DNA of 42,508 nt, from contig JAFZGK010000008.1 in NCBI GenBank assembly GCA_017555445.1, positions 1 to 42,508 on the forward strand. The letters are read 5' to 3'. The DNA comes from Bacteroidales bacterium (lineage in GTDB: Bacteria > Bacteroidota > Bacteroidia > Bacteroidales > UBA932). How positions within the stretch are numbered: the first letter of the stretch is position 1; the number at the start of each line of letters is the position of its first letter. This document shows positions 25,124-31,545 of this stretch, piece after piece. The notes below the pieces were generated by a model. The model was given only the letters and a program-made list of their open reading frames with translations. It was not told the DNA's origin and did no database searches. Position numbers and translations under genes: made by a program.

Positions 25124-25498
25124 ATGGCTACAAAGTTTTATAAATGCCCGTTTTGCGGCAATGTTATCCAGAAGGTGGTAGATTCAACAGTTCCAGTAGT
25201 ATGCTGCGGACAGCCTATGCAGGAGCTTATCCCGGGCACAGTGGATGCAAGTGTGGAAAAGCATCTCCCTGTCGTGACAAAGCTTGATGACAACACTATC
25301 AAGGTAGAGGTAGGCAGCGTTGCGCATCCTATGCTTGCTGAACATCACATTGCATTCATATATGTGGAGACCGAGCACGGCGGTATCCGTGTGGATCTGA
25401 AGGATAAGCCTGAAGCTGTGATTTCACTTGGTGACGAGAAAGCAGTTGCAGTCTATGAATATTGCAATCTTCACGGACTCTGGAAAACAGAACTTTAG
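25124..25498 (+). CDS. dfx: Desulfoferrodoxin (two-iron superoxide reductase)
   Basis: The 124-aa protein has the N-terminal desulforedoxin iron site (C8, C11, C27, C28) and the C-terminal superoxide reductase centre (E45, H47, H68, H74, C114, H117). All ligands of both centres are present. It reduces superoxide to hydrogen peroxide in the cytosol without making O2, an oxygen defence typical of anaerobes. It has its own promoter and a PerR-box-like operator. Members of this family are PerR-controlled in clostridia, which supports the operator reading. Length is normal for the two-iron class. Confidence 0.96.
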   Translation: MATKFYKCPFCGNVIQKVVDSTVPVVCCGQPMQELIPGTVDASVEKHLPVVTKLDDNTIKVEVGSVAHPMLAEHHIAFIYVETEHGGIRVDLKDKPEAVISLGDEKAVAVYEYCNLHGLWKTEL

Positions 25499-25517
25499 TG
25501 ATACTATTATAAACGAT

Positions 25518-25542
25518 GATGCCCGGTTTCAAGCCGGGCATC
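25518..25542 (+). terminator. Hairpin terminator after the superoxide reductase gene
   Basis: GATGCCCGG (25518-25526) and CCGGGCATC (25534-25542) form a 9-bp perfect stem with a 7-base loop. The following DNA is only moderately T-rich. Confidence 0.6.
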
Positions 25543-25589
25543 AATCATTTATGGTAGATAAATTAGTTAATAAATCGGGCAATTTTCTC

Positions 25590-25597
25590 TACCTTTG
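25590..25597 (+). promoter_or_regulatory. -7 box of umuDC, almost touching the start codon
   Basis: TACCTTTG ends seven bases before the umuD ATG at 25605. With the usual distance from box to start, the mRNA would begin at or within a few bases of the ATG, so the transcript is probably leaderless or nearly so. Confidence 0.65.
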
Positions 25598-25604
25598 TTT
25601 TCAT

Positions 25605-26033
25605 ATGGAGAAATTTCAACCTTACAGTCTGGATTATGATACTCCCGCACAGGGAGAACTGCTTGGTGATGTGAAAGCCGGATTTCCGTCACCTGCTGAA
25701 GATATTCGTGAGAAGCTGGATCTTATCAAGCTTCTTGTACGCCATAAAGCTTCAACCTTCTTTTTCCGTGTCAGCGGTGTATCCATGGTGGACGCTGATA
25801 TGGATGAAGGAGATATAATCATCGTGGACCGGGCAGTGGAACCGTACAATGACTGCAAGGCGGTCTGTTTCATTGATGGCGAATACACTGTGAAACGTAT
25901 CGAGATAGGTGAGGGCAAGGTCCGCCTGATGCCTGCAAATGAAAACAATACGAAGTATCAGCCGATAGAGATTACTGTCGAGAACAATTTCATGGTCTGG
26001 GGTGTGGTCACCTACGTAATCAAGAAGATGTAA
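25605..26033 (+). CDS. umuD: UmuD, self-cleaving subunit of DNA polymerase V
   Basis: The 142-aa S24-family protein has the cleavage site A25-G26-F-P-S-P, nucleophile S60 in SGVSM and general-base K97 in YTVKRI. S60 and K97 have the same numbers as in E. coli UmuD. RecA-stimulated self-cleavage gives UmuD', which joins UmuC in translesion synthesis. The frame is open far upstream, but ATG 25605 gives the standard length and follows the promoter. It is two bases upstream of umuC. There is no recognisable LexA box at the promoter. Confidence 0.95.
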   Translation: MEKFQPYSLDYDTPAQGELLGDVKAGFPSPAEDIREKLDLIKLLVRHKASTFFFRVSGVSMVDADMDEGDIIIVDRAVEPYNDCKAVCFIDGEYTVKRIEIGEGKVRLMPANENNTKYQPIEITVENNFMVWGVVTYVIKKM

Positions 26034-26035
26034 TC

Positions 26036-27301
26036 ATGTTCGCCCTTGCTGACTGCAACAATTTCTTTGCTTCCTGCGAGAGGGTTTTCCGTCCCGATCT
26101 GCAGGGAAAGCCTGTCATTGTCCTTTCCAACAATGACGGCTGTGCTGTTGCGCGAAGCAATGAGGCAAAGGCTCTCGGTATCAAGATGGGAGATCCCTTC
26201 TTCAAGATCAGGCATATAGTCGACAAGAATGATGTTGCTGTCTTTTCCGGCAATATGGCCCTCTATGGTGACATGTCTCAGAGGGTCAGATGGGTCCTTG
26301 AAGACTTTGCACCAGCTATTGAAGTGTATTCAATCGATGAGGCATTCCTTGATCTGCGAGGGCTTTCCGGGATTGATTTTGATGCCTATGCCAAGAAGAT
26401 TTCAGCTGACTGTTGGAGGCTGACATCCATACCGGTCTCAGTTGGAATCGCGCCGACAAAGACCTTGGCGAAGATAGCCTCAAAACTATGCAAACAGTAC
26501 CCGAAGCTTCGAGGAGGATGCTATATGCACCGTCCCCAGGATATTGAAAAAGTACTGCGCAAATTTCCGATTGACGACGTGTGGGGAATAGGCAGAAGAA
26601 CCGCAGCAAAACTTTCAGGCATGGGTGTCAGGACAGCGTGGGATTATACTCAGCTGCCGGAACATGCTGTGAGGAAGATGTTTGCTCTGCCCGGGCTCAA
26701 GACCTGGAAGGAGCTCAGAGGAATCCCTTGCATAGAGTTTGAGGATGGGTTTGAGGCAAAACAGTCTATATGTGTGTCGAGGAGTTTTGCCAAGGAAATT
26801 ACTTATGTTGACGATCTGGGCGAGCAGATTGCGAACTTCGCTTCATCCATGGCTGAGAAACTGCGTCAGCAGAGATCAGTGACTTCTGAAATGATGGTTT
26901 TTGCTTATACCAACCGTTTCAAGGACAATGAACCGCAGACTTACGGCAATTCCCTGGTTCATTTCGAACAGCCGACAAATGAGCAGCGCACTATAGTGTC
27001 AAAGGCTGTTGCGGCTGCCCATGAACTTTACAGAAAAGGATATGGTTACAAGAAAGCCGGAGTGGTGGCTACTCATATCATTCAGGAATGCGATGTGGTC
27101 CACTCTCTGTTTGAAGAATCGGAGGTGCTTGAGCGTGAGCATAAGATTACATCTGCCTTGGATGCCATAAATGGAACCTTCGGCAAAGGAACTGTAAAAC
27201 TGGCTGCGCAGGGCAGTGGCCGCATAAGATCTGCAAGCGAGAAGCAGTCTCCTCACTATACCACATTATGGACTGATATTCCGAAAGTATCAGTGAAATG
27301 A
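26036..27301 (+). CDS. umuC: UmuC, catalytic subunit of DNA polymerase V (Y family)
   Basis: The 421-aa protein has the Y-family palm motifs ALADCNNFFASCE (D6) and YSIDEAFLD (D101, E102), the same numbering as E. coli UmuC. Next comes GIAPTKTLAKIASK, the helix-hairpin-helix region VWGIGRRTAAKLSGMG (about 181-196), the little-finger domain, and a UmuC-specific C-terminal tail with GTVKLAAQG. The enzyme performs error-prone synthesis across lesions when activated with UmuD' and RecA. Its start lies two bases past the umuD stop. Confidence 0.96.
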   Translation: MFALADCNNFFASCERVFRPDLQGKPVIVLSNNDGCAVARSNEAKALGIKMGDPFFKIRHIVDKNDVAVFSGNMALYGDMSQRVRWVLEDFAPAIEVYSIDEAFLDLRGLSGIDFDAYAKKISADCWRLTSIPVSVGIAPTKTLAKIASKLCKQYPKLRGGCYMHRPQDIEKVLRKFPIDDVWGIGRRTAAKLSGMGVRTAWDYTQLPEHAVRKMFALPGLKTWKELRGIPCIEFEDGFEAKQSICVSRSFAKEITYVDDLGEQIANFASSMAEKLRQQRSVTSEMMVFAYTNRFKDNEPQTYGNSLVHFEQPTNEQRTIVSKAVAAAHELYRKGYGYKKAGVVATHIIQECDVVHSLFEESEVLEREHKITSALDAINGTFGKGTVKLAAQGSGRIRSASEKQSPHYTTLWTDIPKVSVK

Positions 27302-27311
27302 TATTTAGGCT

Positions 27312-27683
27312 TTATTCAGGAACCGAGACATCATCAACAAGATATTTCTTGTCTCCAATCTCAAAATAGACCTGCTGGCCTTTACCTGTAAGATAAAATT
27401 TGAATTTTGTCCTTGTCTTGCTGTTCATGAAGTTGCCGGAACGTATTTTTCCTATACTTGTTCCGCCAGTGCGGATTAAATTGTGTTTAGCCTCTTCAGG
27501 TACCGGAAGAAACTTGGCTTCCGTCAGATCAATCTCTTTTTTCCCGATTATATATTTGATGGTTAATGTCTTTCCATCAATATTATTCTTCACTGGTATC
27601 GTACCTAAAATCAGCAGCACGCAACCCAACGTCATCAGTACTGCAGCAATAGTAGAAATGCCCATGATGTTCTTGATATTCAT
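27312..27683 (-). CDS. Small membrane-anchored protein with a bacterial PH-like domain
   Basis: The 123-aa protein has one N-terminal membrane segment (about residues 5-30, ISTIAAVLMTLGCVLLILG). The external domain of about 90 residues resembles the bacterial PH (bPH_5) pattern: an early EIDLTEAKFLPVPEEA strand, then RTGGTSIGKIRSGNF and KFYLTGKGQQVYFEIGDKKY. The function is unknown. An ATG nine codons upstream (27710) is in frame; I prefer 27683 because it gives a compact N-terminus. The gene converges on umuC with an 11-bp gap and diverges from the esterase lipoprotein gene. Confidence 0.65.
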   Translation of the reverse strand: MNIKNIMGISTIAAVLMTLGCVLLILGTIPVKNNIDGKTLTIKYIIGKKEIDLTEAKFLPVPEEAKHNLIRTGGTSIGKIRSGNFMNSKTRTKFKFYLTGKGQQVYFEIGDKKYLVDDVSVPE

Positions 27684-27723
27684 AATTGATGTATACAAAT
27701 TAAAACTCATGCCAATTTACTAA

Positions 27724-27738
27724 ATTTTCCGGGAAAAT
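27724..27738. promoter_or_regulatory. 15-bp palindrome in the divergent promoter region
   Basis: ATTTTCCGGGAAAAT is a perfect inverted repeat around a central G. It lies four bases upstream of the -7 box of the esterase gene and about 40 bases upstream of the divergent PH-like gene, a plausible operator. No cognate regulator is visible. Confidence 0.4.
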
Positions 27739-27741
27739 CAT

Positions 27742-27749
27742 TAAATTTG
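27742..27749 (+). promoter_or_regulatory. -7 box of the esterase lipoprotein gene
   Basis: TAAATTTG ends three bases before the ATG at 27753, so the transcript is predicted to be leaderless. Confidence 0.55.
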
Positions 27750-27752
27750 GAT

Positions 27753-28655
27753 ATGAAAAAGAATCAAATAAATTTTATCATCGCTTTTGCTCTTGCTGCC
27801 CTTTCAGCATGCAATGGAGCTCCAGGGTCATCTGTTCTCGGTAATCTTGAGATTTTTGAAGACTTTGATTCCGAGTTCGTCGAGAATCGTACTGTCAGAG
27901 TCTGGACCCCTGCCGATTATGATCCGTCAGTCAAGTATGATGTGATATATATGCATGACGGTCAGAATCTCTTTGATGCAACTCTTACGTGGAACCACCA
28001 GGAGTGGGGAGTGGATGAGGTGCTTACAAAGCTTATGAAGGAGGACAGGATAAGACCTGTCATAGTTGTCGGCATTGACAACAGCTCTCTCAGGTATGAG
28101 GAGTATTACCCGTCGGAAATATGCGATGAAGTCCCTGCAGGAGTTCTTCCTGAGGATTTTAAGGCATTAGGAGATGAATATCTGAGATTTGTCGTAGATG
28201 AAGTGAAGCCTTGGGTCGACAGTAATTATTCTACATGGGGTGATCCTGCGCATACATTCGTCATGGGAAGCAGCTGCGGCGGACTCATATCTTCATACGC
28301 ATTCTGCCGTTACCCCGAAGTGTTTGGCGGCGCAGGCTGTCTTTCCACTCATTCCTCTCTGATGAATCCATATGTCGAGACCGACCAGAAGCCGGCAGCG
28401 TACACTTATCTTGCATATCTCAAGGCAAACCTTCCTGCTGACTCCGATCATCTTCTTTACATGGATAGAGGTGATTGTCAGATAGATGAGGCATATGCAG
28501 AATCGCAGGCGGCAATCAATGAGATGATAGCCGGTCTTGACTGGAACTCAGAAAATTATATGTACAGATTCTTCCCGGGACAGTCTCATTCTGAAGAAGA
28601 TTGGAGATCTCGTCTTGATATTCCTGTGCTTTTCCTTTTGGGAATTGAAAAGTAG
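27753..28655 (+). CDS. Esterase lipoprotein (enterochelin-esterase/EstD-like)
   Basis: The 300-aa protein has a lipoprotein signal with lipobox ALSAC (cysteine about 20). The alpha/beta-hydrolase domain follows: VRVWTPADYDPSVKYDVIYMH, DGQNLFDATLTWNHQEWGVD, the nucleophile elbow MGSSCGG, and a late GQSHSEEDW histidine. It resembles the putative-esterase family that includes Fes and feruloyl-esterase-like CE1 proteins. The elbow has Cys where Met is common (GSSMGG). The substrate is unknown. The upstream TTG at 27747 lies in the -7 box, so ATG 27753 is the start. Confidence 0.83.
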   Translation: MKKNQINFIIAFALAALSACNGAPGSSVLGNLEIFEDFDSEFVENRTVRVWTPADYDPSVKYDVIYMHDGQNLFDATLTWNHQEWGVDEVLTKLMKEDRIRPVIVVGIDNSSLRYEEYYPSEICDEVPAGVLPEDFKALGDEYLRFVVDEVKPWVDSNYSTWGDPAHTFVMGSSCGGLISSYAFCRYPEVFGGAGCLSTHSSLMNPYVETDQKPAAYTYLAYLKANLPADSDHLLYMDRGDCQIDEAYAESQAAINEMIAGLDWNSENYMYRFFPGQSHSEEDWRSRLDIPVLFLLGIEK

Positions 28656-28753
28656 AGTGATTATTCGTCCTTGGGCGGATTACTTTCTGTTTTTAAGACG
28701 GCTATTGCTTTACGTTTGGTATTATAATATAGCTATCCGTTATAGCTTCCGAT

Positions 28754-28798
28754 TTGTAATCTGATTTGCTTTCATTGCTTTCAGATTACAATTTTTTA
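28754..28798 (+). terminator. Intrinsic terminator downstream of the esterase lipoprotein gene
   Basis: TTGTAATCTGA (28754-28764) pairs with TCAGATTACAA (28781-28791), followed by TTTTTT. It lies about 100 bases after the stop, leaving a long 3' UTR at 28656-28753 in which I see no further feature. Confidence 0.82.
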
Positions 28799-28855
28799 TT
28801 TATAACCGTTTGTCCTGCAATTCTTCCAGTTCGTCGAAAAGTACCCTGCAGACAT

Positions 28856-28885
28856 TTGCAGTTATCCGGAAAAGCTATACCTTTG
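28856..28885 (+). promoter_or_regulatory. Promoter of small RNA copy 2
   Basis: TTG at 28856-28858, exactly 19 bases, then TACCTTTG at 28878-28885. The -7 octamer and spacing are identical to those of copy 1. The 5' hairpin begins five bases downstream. Confidence 0.85.
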
Positions 28886-28888
28886 CAG

Positions 28889-29005
28889 CGTGTTAATCAG
28901 GAATTCATCAGCAATTCCATAACACAAATGGTTATTAGTTTTAGTGTTATTAATTATGTGGTTAGTATGAGGCACCCCACGTGAGTGGCGAGTCTCATTT
29001 TTTTT
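28889..29005 (+). ncRNA. Small structured RNA, copy 2 of a paralogous pair
   Basis: A transcript of about 117 nt from near 28889 to the T-run at 28998-29005. The 5' hairpin has outer stem GUGUUA (28890-28895) with UAACAC (28920-28925), internal loop AUCA/A, inner stem GGAAUU (28900-28905) with AAUUCC (28913-28918), and loop CAUCAGC. The 44-nt block 28930-28973 is identical to that of copy 1. The terminator has AUGAGGC with GUCUCAU and an inner stem CCAC-GUGA-GUGG, a GNRA loop. Outer and inner stems differ from copy 1 on both strands but keep pairing. The RNA ends 12 bases from the stop of the converging methionine-sulfoxide reductase gene. Targets and partners are unknown. Confidence 0.87.
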
Positions 29006-29016
29006 GTATATAACTA

Positions 29017-29457
29017 TTACAATAGTCTGACAATCTTTTCCAGCCACTGCTTATCAACTTCATCGAATGTTGACAGATTCTTGCTGTCAATGTCGAGAAC
29101 TCCGTATACATCATTCCCGTCGAACATTGGTACTACGATTTCACTTTGAGAGAGACTGCTGCATGCTATGTGTCCAGGAAACTCATGGACATCCGGAACT
29201 ACTATCGTCTCCTTGAGCTTCCACGAGGTACCGCACACTCCTTTACCGAAAGGTATCCTTGTACATGCGACAGGACCCTGAAAAGGACCGAGCACAAGTT
29301 GCCCGTCCTTGACGATGTAGAAGCCTGTCCACCAGAATCCGAAGCATTCGTGTAGCAACGCTGCAGTGTTTGCCATATTGGCGATCTGGTCGCTTTCGTC
29401 GTTCAGGACTGATTCAATCTGTTTATATATTTCCTGATATTTATCAATCTTATTCAT
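29017..29457 (-). CDS. Free methionine-(R)-sulfoxide reductase (GAF domain)
   Basis: The 146-aa single GAF-domain protein has the three conserved cysteines C65, C75 and C99, with the same spacing (10 and 24) as the E. coli enzyme's C84, C94 and C118. GVCGTSWK and the closing VYGVLDIDS strand are typical. It reduces free methionine-R-sulfoxide and so repairs oxidised methionine. An upstream in-frame ATG at 29484 falls inside the promoter -7 box, so translation must begin at 29457. It is divergent from the winged-helix/cupin operon and convergent with small RNA copy 2. Confidence 0.92.
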   Translation of the reverse strand: MNKIDKYQEIYKQIESVLNDESDQIANMANTAALLHECFGFWWTGFYIVKDGQLVLGPFQGPVACTRIPFGKGVCGTSWKLKETIVVPDVHEFPGHIACSSLSQSEIVVPMFDGNDVYGVLDIDSKNLSTFDEVDKQWLEKIVRLL

Positions 29458-29481
29458 GTCAGAGATAGATAATTTGTCTAC

Positions 29482-29489
29482 CAAAGGTA
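29482..29489 (-). promoter_or_regulatory. -7 box of the methionine-sulfoxide reductase gene; decides its start codon
   Basis: TACCTTTG on the minus strand ends 24 bases before ATG 29457. The alternative ATG at 29484 overlaps the box and cannot be in the mRNA. Confidence 0.65.
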
Positions 29490-29530
29490 CTCAATATTCC
29501 AGAATAATGCTATATTTTTCATTTGCTGGT

Positions 29531-29560
29531 TTGCTAATTTGAAATATATCCCTATATTTG
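29531..29560 (+). promoter_or_regulatory. Promoter of the winged-helix/cupin operon
   Basis: TTG at 29531-29533, exactly 19 bases, then TATATTTG at 29553-29560, the same octamer as in the superoxide reductase promoter. Confidence 0.83.
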
Positions 29561-29567
29561 CAATAAA

Positions 29568-29582
29568 TTAGAACAATTCAAA
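29568..29582. promoter_or_regulatory. Second PerR-box-like operator
   Basis: TTAGAACAATTCAAA matches the operator of the superoxide reductase gene at 13 of 15 positions and lies at nearly the same place relative to the -7 box. The surrounding leader is also alike (AAATAAG follows in both). Confidence 0.5.
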
Positions 29583-29611
29583 ATAAGTAAAACAATTAAA
29601 TAAATAGCGAT

Positions 29612-29788
29612 ATGGAAAAGGAACTCGTACTTAAGGTTATGAAAGAGGCAGGAAAGCCGATTGCAGCTGGTGAAGTGGCAACATTGTCCGGACTTGACAG
29701 AAAGGTTGTGGACAAGGTGTTTGCAGAACTCAAGAAAGAGGGTGCAATCATCTCGCCGGTAAGATGCAAGTGGACCCCTGCAGAATAA
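29612..29788 (+). CDS. Small winged-helix DNA-binding-like protein
   Basis: This 58-aa frame starts MEKELVLKVMKEAGKPI and ends CKWTPAE. It has the helix-turn-helix/wing order of a minimal MarR- or ArsR-like winged helix: first helix (2-12), AAGEVATLSGLD turn and second helix (18-28), recognition helix DRKVVDKVFAELKKEG (29-44), and a wing hairpin AIISPVRCKW. A lone cysteine (C52) sits in the wing. Tiny proteins of this kind are common in Bacteroidales and are usually annotated as transcriptional regulators without proof. It is seven bases upstream of the cupin gene, in one operon with a PerR-box-like operator. Confidence 0.82.
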   Translation: MEKELVLKVMKEAGKPIAAGEVATLSGLDRKVVDKVFAELKKEGAIISPVRCKWTPAE

Positions 29789-29795
29789 TCAGAAT

Positions 29796-30146
29796 ATGAT
29801 CATAGATTTCGGCAAGATGGACCTTACGGTCCTGCCAAACTTCAAAGGTGGAGAAAAGGAGTTTGCTGCCAACATGTTCTTTGATGGTACAAACAGGATA
29901 TTCAAGGGTAGACTTGTTCCTGGTGCCACTATTGGAATGCACACCCATGATGACAGCTGTGAGGTGATCTTTATTCTCGAGGGAAAGGGAACGATCGTAG
30001 AGAGTGAACCCGGTGATGAAGCTGAAAAGTATTCTGACGTGACTGCAGGTGATTGCCTGTATTGTCCTAAAGGTCACACGCATAGTCTTCAGAATACATC
30101 TGAAGAAGGAGACCTTGTCTTCTATGCTGTAGTACCTAAGCAGTAA
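29796..30146 (+). CDS. Single-domain cupin protein
   Basis: The 116-aa protein is a cupin_2 barrel. The first metal-binding motif is GMHTHDDSCEVIFIL (H, H and E ligands, about residues 48-62) and the second is CLYCPKGHTHSLQN (about 89-102), with its histidine ligand. The reaction is unknown; single cupins may be isomerases, dioxygenases or sensors. It follows the 58-aa winged-helix gene after seven bases, so the pair could be a small-molecule sensor and its regulator. It converges on ybaK with only three bases between stops. Confidence 0.85.
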   Translation: MIIDFGKMDLTVLPNFKGGEKEFAANMFFDGTNRIFKGRLVPGATIGMHTHDDSCEVIFILEGKGTIVESEPGDEAEKYSDVTAGDCLYCPKGHTHSLQNTSEEGDLVFYAVVPKQ

Positions 30147-30149
30147 TTC

Positions 30150-30638
30150 TTATGCATGGCAGGCTACATCTGCCACAGTACCACCTGTAAAATCAATGAG
30201 TTCAGCTGGAGAAATCTTCAGCTGGACTCCTCTTATTCCTGCACTTACGTAAATGTGATCGAACTGAAGTGCTGTTGAATGAAAGAATGATGGGAAACGC
30301 TTCTTCATGCCGACAGGTGAACATCCGCCTCTGATATATCCTGTCACTGACAATAGATCCTTCATGGCGATCATTTCCACTTTCTTGTTGCCTGAGACCT
30401 TTGCAAGAGCTTTAAGGTCAACCTCCATATCACCTGGTACAACGCAGACTATATGACCTGTCTTATCTCCATGAAGAACTAAGGTCTTGAAGACCATAGC
30501 GATATCCTGCCCAAGGCTTTCTGCAACGTGTTGAGCTGCCAAGTCATTTTCATCGAACTCATATGGAATCAGCTCATAGCTGATTTTTGCCTTGTCAAGC
30601 AGTCGTGCTGCATTTGTCTTTTCAATCTTCTTTCCCAT
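30150..30638 (-). CDS. ybaK: YbaK/EbsC-family Cys-tRNA(Pro) deacylase
   Basis: The 162-aa protein has the YbaK core: KTNAARLLDKAKISYE at the start, MVFKTLVLHGD (with the catalytic-type lysine), VPGDMEVDLKALAK and the signature GYIRGGCSPVGMKK (about 108-121). The family clears mischarged Cys-tRNA(Pro) in trans. Length is typical. It is a single gene on the minus strand, converging with the cupin gene. Confidence 0.93.
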   Translation of the reverse strand: MGKKIEKTNAARLLDKAKISYELIPYEFDENDLAAQHVAESLGQDIAMVFKTLVLHGDKTGHIVCVVPGDMEVDLKALAKVSGNKKVEMIAMKDLLSVTGYIRGGCSPVGMKKRFPSFFHSTALQFDHIYVSAGIRGVQLKISPAELIDFTGGTVADVACHA

Positions 30639-30674
30639 AGGACTGCAAAATTAGTATTATGTCCGTAAAATCCT

Positions 30675-30682
30675 TAAATTTG
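30675..30682 (+). promoter_or_regulatory. -7 box of the PhnA-family gene
   Basis: TAAATTTG matches TAnnTTTG and ends 27 bases before ATG 30710; no clear -33 TTG. Confidence 0.5.
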
Positions 30683-30709
30683 CAGATAGAAATCAACAGA
30701 TGATAACCT

Positions 30710-31039
30710 ATGAATGAAATTCCAAAGTGCCCTAAGTGTGGCAGCGAATACACCTATTTTGATGGTTCACTTTATGTATGCCCAGATTGCTCATATGAGT
30801 TTGACTCAGTAGAAGATGCAGCTGAGGCTGATGATGTTGCAAGAGACAGCAATGGTGCAGAACTCTTTGATGGAGACGCTGTTACCGTGATCAAGGACCT
30901 TAAGGTCAAGGGTTCGTCAATGGTCATCAAGCGTGGAACCAAGGTAAGAAGCATCCGCCTTACTGAAAATCCGGAAGAAGTAGACTGCAAGATCGAGGGC
31001 AGCAGTATCGTCCTCAAGACCTGTTTCCTTAAGAAATAA
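30710..31039 (+). CDS. PhnA/YjdM family zinc-ribbon protein
   Basis: The 109-aa protein has an N-terminal zinc ribbon (C7, C10, C24, C27 in CPKCGSEYTY and CPDCSYEF), a short acidic linker, and the C-terminal PhnA domain beginning with LFDGDAVTVIKDLKVKGSS. The family was named from the phosphonate region of E. coli but is not a phosphonatase; its role is unsettled. No phosphonate genes occur nearby. It has its own promoter and converges on a GNAT gene with two bases between stops. Confidence 0.92.
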   Translation: MNEIPKCPKCGSEYTYFDGSLYVCPDCSYEFDSVEDAAEADDVARDSNGAELFDGDAVTVIKDLKVKGSSMVIKRGTKVRSIRLTENPEEVDCKIEGSSIVLKTCFLKK

Positions 31040-31041
31040 AC

Positions 31042-31539
31042 CTATCTTGACAAGTGATAGGCGTCTCGAGGCGCTCCGTCTTTAAGATAGATCAGACCAC
31101 ACATCATGAAGCCGTACTTTCCAAGTATGTGCTTCATGATTTTATTTTCTTCATGTGTGTCGATCCTGATCACCTTGCATCCTTGACTGGCAATATGTCC
31201 GAATGCCCAGTCAAACAGCTTTATGGCAACATTCTTTCCTGGAGCTGCTGTAGCTATTCTGTGAATAACGTAGTATGGCGCATCGTCCGGCCATTCTCCT
31301 TCGATATATGAATATGTAGGGTCCGGACCGGGAATGAGTGCCATAGTGCCAAGTATGGCCTCGTCGTCACATAAGACATAGCAATTGCCACTTTCAATGT
31401 CATTCATCACGACATCTTCAGTAGGGTAGGCTCCGTTCCATTGATGGATGTTGCCGCTGTCACGCATGATCTGCTTGGCGCCTTCAAATATCTTCATCAA
31501 GGCACCAAGGTCGGAGCATGCTGCTTTTCTAATGATCAT
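31042..31539 (-). CDS. GNAT-family N-acetyltransferase
   Basis: The 165-aa protein has the GNAT fold order: an N-terminal helix after IIRKAACSDLGALMKI, the beta4 strand ending YYVIHRIATAAPGKNVA (the acetyl-CoA pyrophosphate loop region), and the later HEENKIMKHILGKYGFMMCG motif. The acceptor is unknown. The pyrophosphate loop is less canonical (APGKNVA) than Q/R-x-x-G-x-G/A. It starts six bases after the stop of the upstream lipoprotein gene on the same strand, so the two are probably co-transcribed. Confidence 0.85.
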   Translation of the reverse strand: MIIRKAACSDLGALMKIFEGAKQIMRDSGNIHQWNGAYPTEDVVMNDIESGNCYVLCDDEAILGTMALIPGPDPTYSYIEGEWPDDAPYYVIHRIATAAPGKNVAIKLFDWAFGHIASQGCKVIRIDTHEENKIMKHILGKYGFMMCGLIYLKDGAPRDAYHLSR

Positions 31540-31545
31540 TCTTCT

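Noticed and set aside
25605..27301. LexA-type SOS box upstream of umuDC
   Set aside because: I could not find a convincing dyad at the promoter; the 25518-25542 dyad is better explained as the terminator of the preceding gene.
28656..28753. Possible further small RNA between the esterase lipoprotein gene and its terminator
   Set aside because: No TTG-N19-TAnnTTTG promoter and no conserved core; it is best read as a long 3' UTR.
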